Virus record (IMG/VR): IMGVR_UViG_3300046714_000167
Coordinates: 1-24,680 of that record
Length of the DNA: 24,680 nucleotides
Strand: one strand, 5' to 3'
Source: a virus
Both the position numbers and the translations under genes were made by a program. The notes under the pieces are model-generated. The model saw nothing but the letters and a program-made list of their open reading frames with translations, had not been told where the DNA came from and made no database searches. Positions 12,573 through 20,102 of the stretch are shown piece after piece; the first letter of the stretch is position 1, and every line of letters starts with the position of its first letter.

Positions 12573-14856
12573 TGACTATCGTCATGATGACTTGGAATAC
12601 AATCCTAAGGCCGCGCCGAAGCCGGCGCTGGCCTGGCTCAATCTTCTCAAGGAAAGCGAAACCGCGTTCGAGCCGTGGAACGCCCACTGTGACAAGATCG
12701 ATCGGCGCTACGCGAGCTTGGAGCGGCTTAGTACCAATGCACGCGATCCGGAATTCCAGATGTTCTGGGCTAATTGCGAAGTGCTCAAACCTTCAATCTA
12801 TGCGCGTCCGCCGGTTCCTGTGGTTGTCCCGAAGTTCAAGGACCGGAGACCGATTTATCAGGCTGCCAGCGAAGTGCTTGAACGCTGCGCGGTGGTTGCT
12901 TTCGACCTGACGACGATCAACGACCAGCTCTTGCTGGTGCGCGACGACGTCGCGATGCTCGGTCGAGGTGCCCCATGGTGTCGTTATGAGAGCGGAGACG
13001 ACCAAAGCGGCTATTACAGCACTGAAAAGGTTTGCGTTGATTTTAAGCATCGTCGTGACTTTTTACATTCTTTGTCACGGTGCTGGTACGAGGTGACGTG
13101 GGTTGCCGGCGCCAGTTATCTGACGCGCGAGGAGGCGCACAAGCGGTTCTCTCCCGACAGTGGCAATTGCTACCAGGACGCCGATTACAAGGTCGACAAG
13201 GAGGCCGAGGCCGTCGGCGGCAGCGATCGGCGCGAGCGCGCCAAGTTCTGGGAGATTTGGGACAAGACCACGCGCCGCGTCTATTGGGTGGCGGAGGGTT
13301 GCGATGAAATCCTCGACGAGGGCGATCCGCATCTCGATCTGTCGTGCTACTTCCCCTGTCCGCGGCCGGCCTACGGCACGACGCAGCGATCGTCGCTGGT
13401 GCCGGTGCCGGACGTCATGCAGTACGAGGATCAACTCGAAGAGATCAACAGCCTTACTGGTCGCATCCACGCGCTGAGTGACGCGATCGAGGTGAAGGGT
13501 TTCTATCCGTCCGGCACCACCGAGATTGCCGACGCAATCCAGGCGGCGCTCGCGATCAAGGAGCCCGGTCGTGTGTTGGTGCCGATCGCCAACTGGGCGG
13601 CGTTCGGCGGTACCAAAGAGGTGATCATCTGGTTGCCGATCGACATTATTGCGCAGGTGGTGACGGCGCTGGTCGCGATCCGCAAGCAGGTGATCGACGA
13701 CATTTATCAGATCACTGGTCTCAGCGACATTATGAGAGGCGAGACCGACGCGCGCGAGACGCTCGGCGCGCAGGAGCTCAAGACACAGTTCGGGTCGAGC
13801 CGTATCCGCGATCGCCAGTTGGAGATGATCCGGGTGGCGCGCGACCTCGTGACCATTGCCTGCGAGATCATGTGCGAGCGTTTCAAAGACGAAACGCTGA
13901 TCATGATGAGCCAGACCGAGTTGCCGACGCGGGAGATGTTGGAGCGCAAGGCGTGGCCGCTGCAGCAGAGGCTGCAGATGATGTCGCAGCAGATGCAGCA
14001 ACAGGTGCAGAAGATGCAAACGCCGCAGGGTCAGCAGGGGCAGGACCCGCAGGCGATCCAGCAGGCGATGCAACAGCAACAGCAGCAGATGCAGAGCTTG
14101 CAGGATGAGATCAAGCAGATTGCCGAGGAGGTGACGATCGATCAAGTGCTTAAATTCCTACGCGATCATCGCGCCCGCTCGTTCGTGCTCGACATCGAAA
14201 CCGACTCGACGATCATGGCGGACGAGAACAGCGAGAAGCAGCGCCGCACCGAGTTCACCGGCATGCTCGGCCAATTGCTGCAGCAGATTGCGCAGTTGAT
14301 CGGGGCGGAGCCGAAGACCGCGGAATTCTGCGGCGAGGTTTTGAAGTTCTCGGTGGCGCCGTTCCGTGCCGGCCGCGCGCTCGACGGTGCCATCGACGAG
14401 CTGGTCGAGGTGATGAAGCAGAAGGGCGACCAGCCGCGCGGCGACGATCCGCAGACGGCGCAGAACAAGATCGCGCTGCAGATCGAGCAGCTGAAGCAGC
14501 AGCGCCAGGGCGAGAAGGACAAAGCCGACATCGCGCTCAAGCAGCAGGAGCTGCAGCAGCGCGACGAGCACGAGAAGATGAAGCTGGCGGCGCAGCAGAA
14601 CATCGAACGGATGAAACTCGGCGCCAAGTCGCAGGACGACGGCACCAAGGCAGCGGCCGCCAACCAAAAGTTAATGCACGATCGCGAGACCCATCAGATG
14701 GACATGGTCGCGCAGCAGGCTGACTTGCAGGCGCAGCGCGAGAAGGCCGCGATGGCGCAGCAGACCTCGATCGCGCGTCAGGGCGAGATGGCGGCGCGCG
14801 CCAGTGCGCAGCGCGCGCAGCAGCAGATGCGACAGCAGCCGCAGAGGTACTTCTGA
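12544..14856 (+). CDS. Portal protein
   Basis: A 770-aa portal, the dodecameric ring at the capsid vertex through which terminase packages DNA. ATG 12544 has GGGAG 7 bases upstream. The N-terminal part has WNAHCDKIDRRYASLERL and FWANCEVLKPSIYARPP; the middle has WEIWDKTTRRVYWV and the long helical crown region (QYEDQLEEINSLTGRIHALSD; YQITGLSDIMRG). These fit large podovirus-type portals. From about residue 460 it becomes extremely glutamine-rich, with QGQQGQDPQAIQQAMQQQQQ near 500, and residues about 640-770 are a Gln/Lys/Glu/Ala coiled-coil tail. Such tails can project into the capsid as a barrel. The stop overlaps the next ATG (TGATG). Confidence 0.9.
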   Translation: MADNNAPASDDYRHDDLEYNPKAAPKPALAWLNLLKESETAFEPWNAHCDKIDRRYASLERLSTNARDPEFQMFWANCEVLKPSIYARPPVPVVVPKFKDRRPIYQAASEVLERCAVVAFDLTTINDQLLLVRDDVAMLGRGAPWCRYESGDDQSGYYSTEKVCVDFKHRRDFLHSLSRCWYEVTWVAGASYLTREEAHKRFSPDSGNCYQDADYKVDKEAEAVGGSDRRERAKFWEIWDKTTRRVYWVAEGCDEILDEGDPHLDLSCYFPCPRPAYGTTQRSSLVPVPDVMQYEDQLEEINSLTGRIHALSDAIEVKGFYPSGTTEIADAIQAALAIKEPGRVLVPIANWAAFGGTKEVIIWLPIDIIAQVVTALVAIRKQVIDDIYQITGLSDIMRGETDARETLGAQELKTQFGSSRIRDRQLEMIRVARDLVTIACEIMCERFKDETLIMMSQTELPTREMLERKAWPLQQRLQMMSQQMQQQVQKMQTPQGQQGQDPQAIQQAMQQQQQQMQSLQDEIKQIAEEVTIDQVLKFLRDHRARSFVLDIETDSTIMADENSEKQRRTEFTGMLGQLLQQIAQLIGAEPKTAEFCGEVLKFSVAPFRAGRALDGAIDELVEVMKQKGDQPRGDDPQTAQNKIALQIEQLKQQRQGEKDKADIALKQQELQQRDEHEKMKLAAQQNIERMKLGAKSQDDGTKAAAANQKLMHDRETHQMDMVAQQADLQAQREKAAMAQQTSIARQGEMAARASAQRAQQQMRQQPQRYF

Positions 14857-15032
14857 TGACGTACACGCTGCTGATCTTCGTCGTGTTCGGCACTTATCAC
14901 AGCGTGGCTCACATCGATGGCTATCTCTCGCTGCAGGCTTGCCAGTCGGCGGTGGCGCAGATTGTCAGCTTGCCGCCGTTGCGGGTTATGGCGCTTTGTA
15001 TCAGCGGTCCGGACCGGAGGTTTTTTCAGTGA
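14856..15032 (+). CDS. Small protein with hydrophobic N terminus
   Basis: A 58-aa protein starting at the TGATG overlap with the portal stop. The first dozen residues (MTYTLLIFVVFGTY) are hydrophobic; later a Cys-containing helix (LQACQSAVAQI) and LRVMALCI follow. It could be membrane-associated or a small secreted protein with a Cys pair. No family recognised. Confidence 0.6.
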   Translation: MTYTLLIFVVFGTYHSVAHIDGYLSLQACQSAVAQIVSLPPLRVMALCISGPDRRFFQ

Positions 15033-15056
15033 TAATGCGGCTTGAGGAGGGTGGCT

Positions 15057-15332
15057 ATGGCTGACCCGGAGGACCCGTGGAAGGCGTATCAGAAACAGGT
15101 CGACAACCTCCAGGATGACGACGCTTTCGGCGCGACGATCGACCCGAGCCGCTACGGCCGCACGGTGTCGGCGGTGCCGCAGGTCGCCGCGGTCGCGCCA
15201 CCGGCGCCGCCGACCTGGGTGACACCGGTGCCGGTGCCGAAGTTCGACCCGCGCTCGCTGAGCCGGCAGCCCGGCTGGTCGGAGGATGCGCGTCCGACCG
15301 ACGCGCGGGCGGCCTACACGAGGCGGTACTGA
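15057..15332 (+). CDS. Small proline-rich protein of the head gene cluster
   Basis: A 91-aa protein with GAGGAGG 6 bases before ATG 15057. It begins with an acidic helix (DPEDPWKAYQKQVDNLQDDD), continues with an extended Pro/Val/Ala stretch (APPAPPTWVTPVPVPKFDP) and ends with a basic AAYTRRY. Largely disordered in appearance. Overlap of its stop with the next start (TGATG) implies co-translation. No known function; probably virion or assembly related by position. Confidence 0.65.
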   Translation: MADPEDPWKAYQKQVDNLQDDDAFGATIDPSRYGRTVSAVPQVAAVAPPAPPTWVTPVPVPKFDPRSLSRQPGWSEDARPTDARAAYTRRY

Positions 15333-15661
15333 TGAGCGGGCGGGATGATATTGCGCTGGCGCTGACGCGGCAGGACGACCTAGCCAGGGCCGCAGGGATC
15401 AACGATATCGACCCGCTGCAGCGGTACTTTGCTGCAAACCCGTTGCCACCGCCATACCCGACAGCTCCGCCGGAGCCTGGAGCCTCTCTCCAGCGGCAGG
15501 CACCGCCGGTCCACGGTGGTAACCCCCGCTTTCTGCCGACTGCGAATGACGCGGCCTTCATGGCAGGCTTGGAGACGGTGCCGCCGTCAATGAATGTTGA
15601 CGACCGCCGCAACATCGTTCCAGGACTCAACCGCGAATACTTCCGGCTGCGCGACGACTGA
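15332..15661 (+). CDS. Small proline-rich protein, unknown
   Basis: A 109-aa protein coupled to its upstream neighbour by TGATG. A helical N terminus (DDIALALTRQDDLARAAG) is followed by a proline-rich central region (NPLPPPYPTAPPEPG) and a polar C terminus. It looks like an extended linker or internal virion peptide. Not recognised. Confidence 0.65.
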   Translation: MSGRDDIALALTRQDDLARAAGINDIDPLQRYFAANPLPPPYPTAPPEPGASLQRQAPPVHGGNPRFLPTANDAAFMAGLETVPPSMNVDDRRNIVPGLNREYFRLRDD

Positions 15662-15672
15662 AGGGTATCGAC

Positions 15673-16833
15673 ATGGCGATGGGCGATCTGGCGCGCAGCG
15701 ACGAGTATGGCGGCGATAATTCGTTGTTGCCGACGCCGCGCAATCCGGCGATGCCGCCGCAGAGTGTCGTAGACCTGTTCACGCCCAATCTGTCACGGCC
15801 AGAAACTTACGCGCCGCGGTCGGCCGATCTTATCCCCAACGAAGCCGGCAAGGTGCCGACTTCGGACCCGCTGACCACCGGCTTTGCGGCCGATGCTGCC
15901 AATATGGCGGGTTATGCCATTCCGTTCGGGGGGCCGATAGCAGGGGCTGCTGCCAAGGTTGCGGTGCCGTTGCTCGCGGTTGGACGACGGCTGGTGCCCG
16001 CGGCGGAGGAAGCGGCTGTAACCGGCATTCGCGCCTACCACTCTTCGCCGCACGATTTTGACAAGTTCGATTTTTCCAGGATCGGCACTGGCGAGGGCGC
16101 GCAGGTGTATGGGCACGGTGGCTATTTTGCCGAGAACCCAGCGGTGTCGGGACAGGGCGGGGAGTATTGGAATAATTTCCTGCATCGGTTCGAGGGGCCG
16201 GAAAACATAGCGGCGCAGCAATTGTCGGGTTACGGGTTCGACCGCAAGGCGGCAATCGACAGTCTGCGAGAGGGCATCGCATTGAAGCAGAAGGTGCTTC
16301 AATCTGGTGAATTGTATCCGGGCCATAAGATACCCGAGGCAGGCGTCACGGGGCGTATCGAAGCCATTGACCGGTTGAGTAAGGCCAAAGAACTACTCGA
16401 AAGCGGCAAGCCGGTCGGCCCGCGGACCTATGAGGTCAACATCGCCGCGCGGCCGGAACAGATGCTGGATTGGGACAAGCCGCTGGCGCAGCAAGGCCGG
16501 GTCGGGGCGGATGCAGCAAGGATAGCCGGTTTGCCGGACGACGTGTTGCACGCGACTCCAGGTGCCACGGCGTATCGTACTGCCGGCGCATCCGACCGCA
16601 CGGCGGCGGCTTTGCGCGAAGCCGGCATCCCCGGCATCCGCTACCTCGACCAGGGGTCGCGGATGAATGCCACATCTACATTCCCGCAGCTGCGTGATCT
16701 GCCGCGTACCAGCAACTACGTCATGTTCCCCGGCACCGAGGACCGGATCAAAATCCTGAAGAAGTACGGTGTCGCCGGTGCGGTCCCGACCATGGGCGCG
16801 TTCGCTGCTGACGATCGCTACGACAACCAGTGA
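15673..16833 (+). CDS. ADP-ribosyltransferase-like (ART-PolyVal type) protein
   Basis: A 386-aa protein with AAGGG before ATG 15673 (a second ATG six bases later is possible). Residues 1-120 are low-complexity with a hydrophobic Gly/Ala stretch (GYAIPFGGPIAGAAAKVAV), possibly membrane-interacting. From residue 121 the ART-PolyVal signature appears: AYHSSPHDFDKFDFSRIGTG, EGAQVYGHGGYFAENP, then near the C terminus AALREAGIPGIRYLDQGSR and NYVMFPGTEDRIKILKKYG. In this superfamily H123 and Y151 would contact NAD, with an acidic or Gln residue as third catalytic position. Known polyvalent-protein ARTs travel with phage or plasmid DNA and may modify host targets on entry, like T4 Alt. Location among head genes supports virion packaging. 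Activity is inferred. Confidence 0.8.
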   Translation: MAMGDLARSDEYGGDNSLLPTPRNPAMPPQSVVDLFTPNLSRPETYAPRSADLIPNEAGKVPTSDPLTTGFAADAANMAGYAIPFGGPIAGAAAKVAVPLLAVGRRLVPAAEEAAVTGIRAYHSSPHDFDKFDFSRIGTGEGAQVYGHGGYFAENPAVSGQGGEYWNNFLHRFEGPENIAAQQLSGYGFDRKAAIDSLREGIALKQKVLQSGELYPGHKIPEAGVTGRIEAIDRLSKAKELLESGKPVGPRTYEVNIAARPEQMLDWDKPLAQQGRVGADAARIAGLPDDVLHATPGATAYRTAGASDRTAAALREAGIPGIRYLDQGSRMNATSTFPQLRDLPRTSNYVMFPGTEDRIKILKKYGVAGAVPTMGAFAADDRYDNQ

Positions 16834-16843
16834 GGAGGAATAA

Positions 16844-17017
16844 ATGCCCCCATATCCGAGACCGAAGTCCGACGCGCAGAGAAAATTGATGCGGGCCATT
16901 GCCGCCGACCCGAAATTGGCGCGCGAAAAGGGCATCTCGCAGAAGGTAGCCCGCGAATTTGATAAGGGCGACAAGGGGGGCAAGTTGCCATATCATAAGA
17001 AATCGCCACGTCGGTAA
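16844..17017 (+). CDS. Small basic protein
   Basis: A 57-aa lysine/arginine-rich protein with an excellent GAGGAGGAA ribosome site before ATG 16844. Sequence runs from MPPYPRPKSDAQRKLM through helices (IAADPKLAREKGISQKVARE) to a basic tail (KGGKLPYHKKSPRR). The pattern resembles short phage proteins of the portal-capsid interval; it could bind DNA in the virion. Function unknown. Confidence 0.7.
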   Translation: MPPYPRPKSDAQRKLMRAIAADPKLAREKGISQKVAREFDKGDKGGKLPYHKKSPRR

Positions 17018-17035
17018 CGTGAAGGAAACATTCCT

Positions 17036-17944
17036 ATGGCCCAGTCCGCGCTCACTGTTACGCCGCCCAATCCGTCGCCGCCGACGAATTTCTCGAGCAC
17101 CGGCGCGACCGGCCCCAATCCGCCCAATTTCACCAAGACCAACTACGCCAACCCCTATAACTTGTCGGCCAGGGCTTCGGGCGCCAACGGCACGACGCTG
17201 ATCGCCGACGAGCGGCCGGTGCAGACCATTCCTGGCGTTGGGGTGAATCAGAGCCCGCCGCCCTATTTCGACGATGGTACAGGTGGAGCTCGTGGGACAT
17301 TTGCAACGAACACTGCGGCGCTGGCGAGTGGCACAGGCGCAACGTCAGGCGGCACTGAAAACACTTACCCCGGCACCGACGTCACCGGCTTGGCGGTCAA
17401 CGATCTCGGCGCGGTGCCGGCATCGACCAGCGTCGCCAACGAGGGCGCCGGCACCGAGACGGCGACTTGGGGCCCAAGCACGGGGGCGAACCTGACTGGC
17501 TACAATGCGGCTGTCACGATACCGGGCGTCGTATCGACCTATAGCCCTAACAATCCCGGCACGGCCTGGGCCGAAGGCGCCGCCGGCGGTCCGATCGTGA
17601 TGACGAGCGACCTCGGTAGCTTCACCGGTGTCGCCAACAGCCCTAACGCGCAGCACGCGTCGAGCCTGTCACCGGCGGCTAATCCGACGTTGACCAGCAT
17701 CACGCCGACTACCGCGGTGTCTGGCACCGGTACTGTTGCGTTGACTGCGGTGACGGGGACTAACTTCACGCCACAGAGTGTGGTCTACGCTAACGGCTTG
17801 CCGGTTCCGACGGTGTTCGTGTCGAAGACGACACTGACAGCGACGATCCCTAAGAAGGCGACGGCGTCACCACCGACCTGGCCGATTGTGGTGGTGACCG
17901 GTGGCGTCGTCGTTACTGCTCCACAGACCTTCACCTGGACCTAG
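17036..17944 (+). CDS. Virion surface-type protein with C-terminal IPT/TIG domain
   Basis: A 302-aa protein with AAGGAA 8 bases before ATG 17036. Residues 1-215 are low-complexity Thr/Gly/Asn/Pro-rich without charge, typical of extended structural proteins. Residues about 217-302 read as an IPT/TIG immunoglobulin-like domain: PTLTSITPTTAVSGTGTVAL, VTGTNFTPQSVVYANG, TVFVSKTTLTATIPK, IVVVTGGVVV. Such Ig-like domains decorate phage capsids or tails and bind weakly to cell-surface carbohydrate. It is followed by another IPT/TIG protein, suggesting a paired system. Confidence 0.75.
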   Translation: MAQSALTVTPPNPSPPTNFSSTGATGPNPPNFTKTNYANPYNLSARASGANGTTLIADERPVQTIPGVGVNQSPPPYFDDGTGGARGTFATNTAALASGTGATSGGTENTYPGTDVTGLAVNDLGAVPASTSVANEGAGTETATWGPSTGANLTGYNAAVTIPGVVSTYSPNNPGTAWAEGAAGGPIVMTSDLGSFTGVANSPNAQHASSLSPAANPTLTSITPTTAVSGTGTVALTAVTGTNFTPQSVVYANGLPVPTVFVSKTTLTATIPKKATASPPTWPIVVVTGGVVVTAPQTFTWT

Positions 17945-17949
17945 GGGCT

Positions 17950-18780
17950 ATGGCTTTCACTTTTCCGCCGATGACGCCCTGGGTGCCTGGCGAGACGGAG
18001 GAGGAACGCGCCAATCGTCAAGCGAAGGAGCAACGAGAGTTTCATCGATTAGAGTTAGAAAAGGAGAAGGCATCTATGGTGCAATCCATTAATGAACCAG
18101 GAACGCCCGCCTTCGAAGAGGTTGCCGGCCAGGTCAAGCCGGCGATCACCGCGATCGTGCCTGACACTTGCGCGATCGATGACGCAGACTTCACGCTCGA
18201 TATCACCGGCGAGGGGTTCGGGCCGAGTACCGTAATTTTCTTTGCTGGTCACACAGAGCCGACGACATTTGACGGCGTCGACACGGTGTCGACCGGCGTC
18301 AAGCCCGCGCTGTGGGGCTCGCCGGCCACGGTGCAGGTCTATGTCGTAAACGGCACGTTGCACAGTGATCCGGTGGACTTCACTTTCACCGACGCGGCTG
18401 GCGCGACACGGGGCGGCAAGAAGGGAGAAGTGAAGCAAGTTGAGCTGACGCTGACCGGGCTCAACCCAGATCACGCGCCCGCCGGCGCTGGTCCAGACCT
18501 GCTGCTGCGGGTGTTCGGCACTGGGTTCGACAAGCACTGCAAGATTGTATTCGACGACGAGGAGATGATCACCTCCTACGAGGACGATCGCGCCTTGACG
18601 GCGTGGGTGCCGAGCGCGACGACACCGAGCGAAGTCGATGTCGAGGTGGCGCGCGGCGATGACCTGACCGAGGTGTTGACCTTCGAATTTGTGGAGAAGG
18701 GTGGCTCTGGGCGCAAGGGCAAAGCCGTGCGCAAAGAAGCTAAGGCCACGCCGGCGCACAAGCGCGCGAAGAAGAAGTAA
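17950..18780 (+). CDS. Protein with two IPT/TIG Ig-like domains
   Basis: A 276-aa frame. Two Ig-like repeats are visible: about residues 63-147 (AITAIVPDTC... ITGEGFGPSTVIFFAG... VQVYVVNGTLHSDPVDFTF) and 165-250 (LTGLNPDHAPAG... VFGTGFDKHCKIVFDD... LTAWVPSATTPSEVDVEV). The C terminus is a lysine-rich tail (about 25 residues). The start at 17950 has only a poor site 2 bases after AGGGG, whereas ATG 18076 (residue 43) has AAGGAGAAGG at ideal distance; a shorter 234-aa product, or two forms, is possible. Likely a virion decoration or head-fibre protein. Confidence 0.72.
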   Translation: MAFTFPPMTPWVPGETEEERANRQAKEQREFHRLELEKEKASMVQSINEPGTPAFEEVAGQVKPAITAIVPDTCAIDDADFTLDITGEGFGPSTVIFFAGHTEPTTFDGVDTVSTGVKPALWGSPATVQVYVVNGTLHSDPVDFTFTDAAGATRGGKKGEVKQVELTLTGLNPDHAPAGAGPDLLLRVFGTGFDKHCKIVFDDEEMITSYEDDRALTAWVPSATTPSEVDVEVARGDDLTEVLTFEFVEKGGSGRKGKAVRKEAKATPAHKRAKKK

Positions 18781-18785
18781 CATAA

Positions 18786-18956
18786 ATGGCCATGCCTGTA
18801 GTTACCGTTGCTGCGAATGGCCTCCCAGTGGTGGACGTGACGGCGGTTGCGCCGCGACAAGGTCTGCCGGTAACCGAGGCAGCTAACGGTAAAGGCCTCG
18901 CCGTGACCAAGGTGACCGGTGGCAAGCCTGGGATGGCGGTGGTTTACTCGCCATGA
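18786..18956 (+). CDS. Short repetitive beta-type protein
   Basis: A 56-aa protein with internal pseudo-repeats: VTVAANGLPVVDVTAVAP, QGLPVTEAANGKGLAVTKV, TGGKPGMAVVY, i.e. a G-L-P-V-x-[DE]-[AV] motif recurring about every 17 residues. Such short glycine/valine repeats occur in phage structural clusters. Ribosome site weak; its stop overlaps the oxygenase start as ATGA. Confidence 0.65.
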   Translation: MAMPVVTVAANGLPVVDVTAVAPRQGLPVTEAANGKGLAVTKVTGGKPGMAVVYSP

Positions 18957-19660
18957 GCGCGCTGGCCGAGGCCGATTACAAAGTCGATCCCGCAGACGTG
19001 CGAACCGATTGGCAGGTGCGTCAGTTGACGCCAGGCGCCTTTGTCGTCGACAACCTGCTCGGCGACGTCGAGCGCGCCGCCGTGCTTGCTTTCCTGGACG
19101 AGGGCGGCTGGAAGTTCGGCTGGAAGTCGGCCTCGAAGACCGACGTCTATTCGTTTTGGCACCGGCACTTTGCCGGCTACCGACGGGCCACCGGCGGGCC
19201 ATCGAGCAAGTATCCGTGTGCAGACGAGCTGCAGCGCGTCGCGCCATTCCTGTTTGAGCTCTGGCTCAAGCTGACGCCGTCGGTGTTCGATGGTCATACG
19301 CTGTTTCGCTGCTACGCCAACGCCACCAGCTACGGCAGCGACGGCACGATCCACACCGATACGAAGGACGTCAAGGGCTACACCTCGGTGTACTATCCGC
19401 ACGCGGAGTGGCAACCGAATTGGGCCGGCGAGACCGTGCTGTTCAATGACGAGAAGTCGGACATCGTTGCGTCGGTGTATCCACGACCAAACCGATTGCT
19501 GGTGTTCCGTGGCGACATCCCGCACGTTGCACGCGGGGTGTCGCGCATTTGCCCGGTGCTGCGGGTGACATTAATGTGGAAAACGCAGTATGATGACCCC
19601 TCAAAACAGGAGGGTGTCCATGAAGCCGAGGGACTACACAAACTACCACAGGGTATCTGA
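18953..19660 (+). CDS. 2OG-Fe(II) dioxygenase (prolyl-4-hydroxylase-like)
   Basis: A 235-aa protein of the 2-oxoglutarate/iron(II) oxygenase superfamily. The double-stranded beta-helix motifs are present: GTIHTDTKD with metal ligands H134 and D136, a following YTSVYYPHAEWQPNWAGETVL strand pair, RPNRLLVFRGDIPH with distal ligand H191, and VLRVTLMWK with R204 as the likely 2OG-binding Arg. It would hydroxylate a protein, nucleotide or lipid substrate; the substrate cannot be read from sequence. Start overlaps the upstream gene (ATGA). The last 24 residues after MWK are atypical and coincide with the leader and start of the next gene, an HNH endonuclease, suggesting the original C terminus was replaced. 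Confidence 0.85.
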   Translation: MSALAEADYKVDPADVRTDWQVRQLTPGAFVVDNLLGDVERAAVLAFLDEGGWKFGWKSASKTDVYSFWHRHFAGYRRATGGPSSKYPCADELQRVAPFLFELWLKLTPSVFDGHTLFRCYANATSYGSDGTIHTDTKDVKGYTSVYYPHAEWQPNWAGETVLFNDEKSDIVASVYPRPNRLLVFRGDIPHVARGVSRICPVLRVTLMWKTQYDDPSKQEGVHEAEGLHKLPQGI

Positions 19661-20102
19661 GTTGCTTTTGTACAAGCCTCGGCTTGGGGTACTTATTTGG
19701 AAGGTTTCGATGCGCCATGGGCAGGTGCCGCGTGGGTCAATTGCGGGGCACGTCGGTGCAGATGGATATCGGACGATTATGATCGACGGCAAGGCGTACA
19801 AAGCACAGCGATTGGCGTGGTTGCTTCACACCGGCTCATGGCCGAAGGATCAGATCGACCATGCCAATAGGATCAAGGACGACAACCGGTTTGTCAATTT
19901 GAGGGAGGCTACAAAGTCTCAAAATCAAATCAACAGCGGCATGTACCGGAACAACAAGAGCGGGTATCGCGGAGTGTATTTTAACAAGACGAGCGGCAAA
20001 TGGGCGGCTGAAATCAAAAGAAATGGAGTTATGCGTCGCGTCGGATTTTTTGTCACTCCAGAAGAGGCTCACTTGCGGCGCCAAATGGAATTGTCGCGAT
20101 GA
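19620..20102 (+). CDS. HNH endonuclease with C-terminal AP2 domain
   Basis: A 160-aa free-standing homing-type endonuclease. AGGAGGG lies 5 bases before ATG 19620; the frame also has upstream codons inside the oxygenase gene. HNH core: RLAWLLHTG, then QIDHANRIKDDNRFVNLREAT (D80-H81 and N94 as the characteristic residues). Residues about 114-150 form an AP2 DNA-binding domain (SGYRGVYFNKTSGKWAAEI and GFFVTPEEAH). This two-domain layout is typical of mobile endonucleases in phages. GC content is visibly lower than in neighbours, a mark of recent acquisition. It overlaps the oxygenase 3' end by 41 bases and the next gene by ATGA. Confidence 0.92.
   Translation: MKPRDYTNYHRVSELLLYKPRLGVLIWKVSMRHGQVPRGSIAGHVGADGYRTIMIDGKAYKAQRLAWLLHTGSWPKDQIDHANRIKDDNRFVNLREATKSQNQINSGMYRNNKSGYRGVYFNKTSGKWAAEIKRNGVMRRVGFFVTPEEAHLRRQMELSR

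Noticed and set aside
13075-14145. Minus-strand frame of 356 codons opposite the portal
   Set aside because: Leu/His/Arg-rich antisense of the glutamine-rich portal; no independent features.
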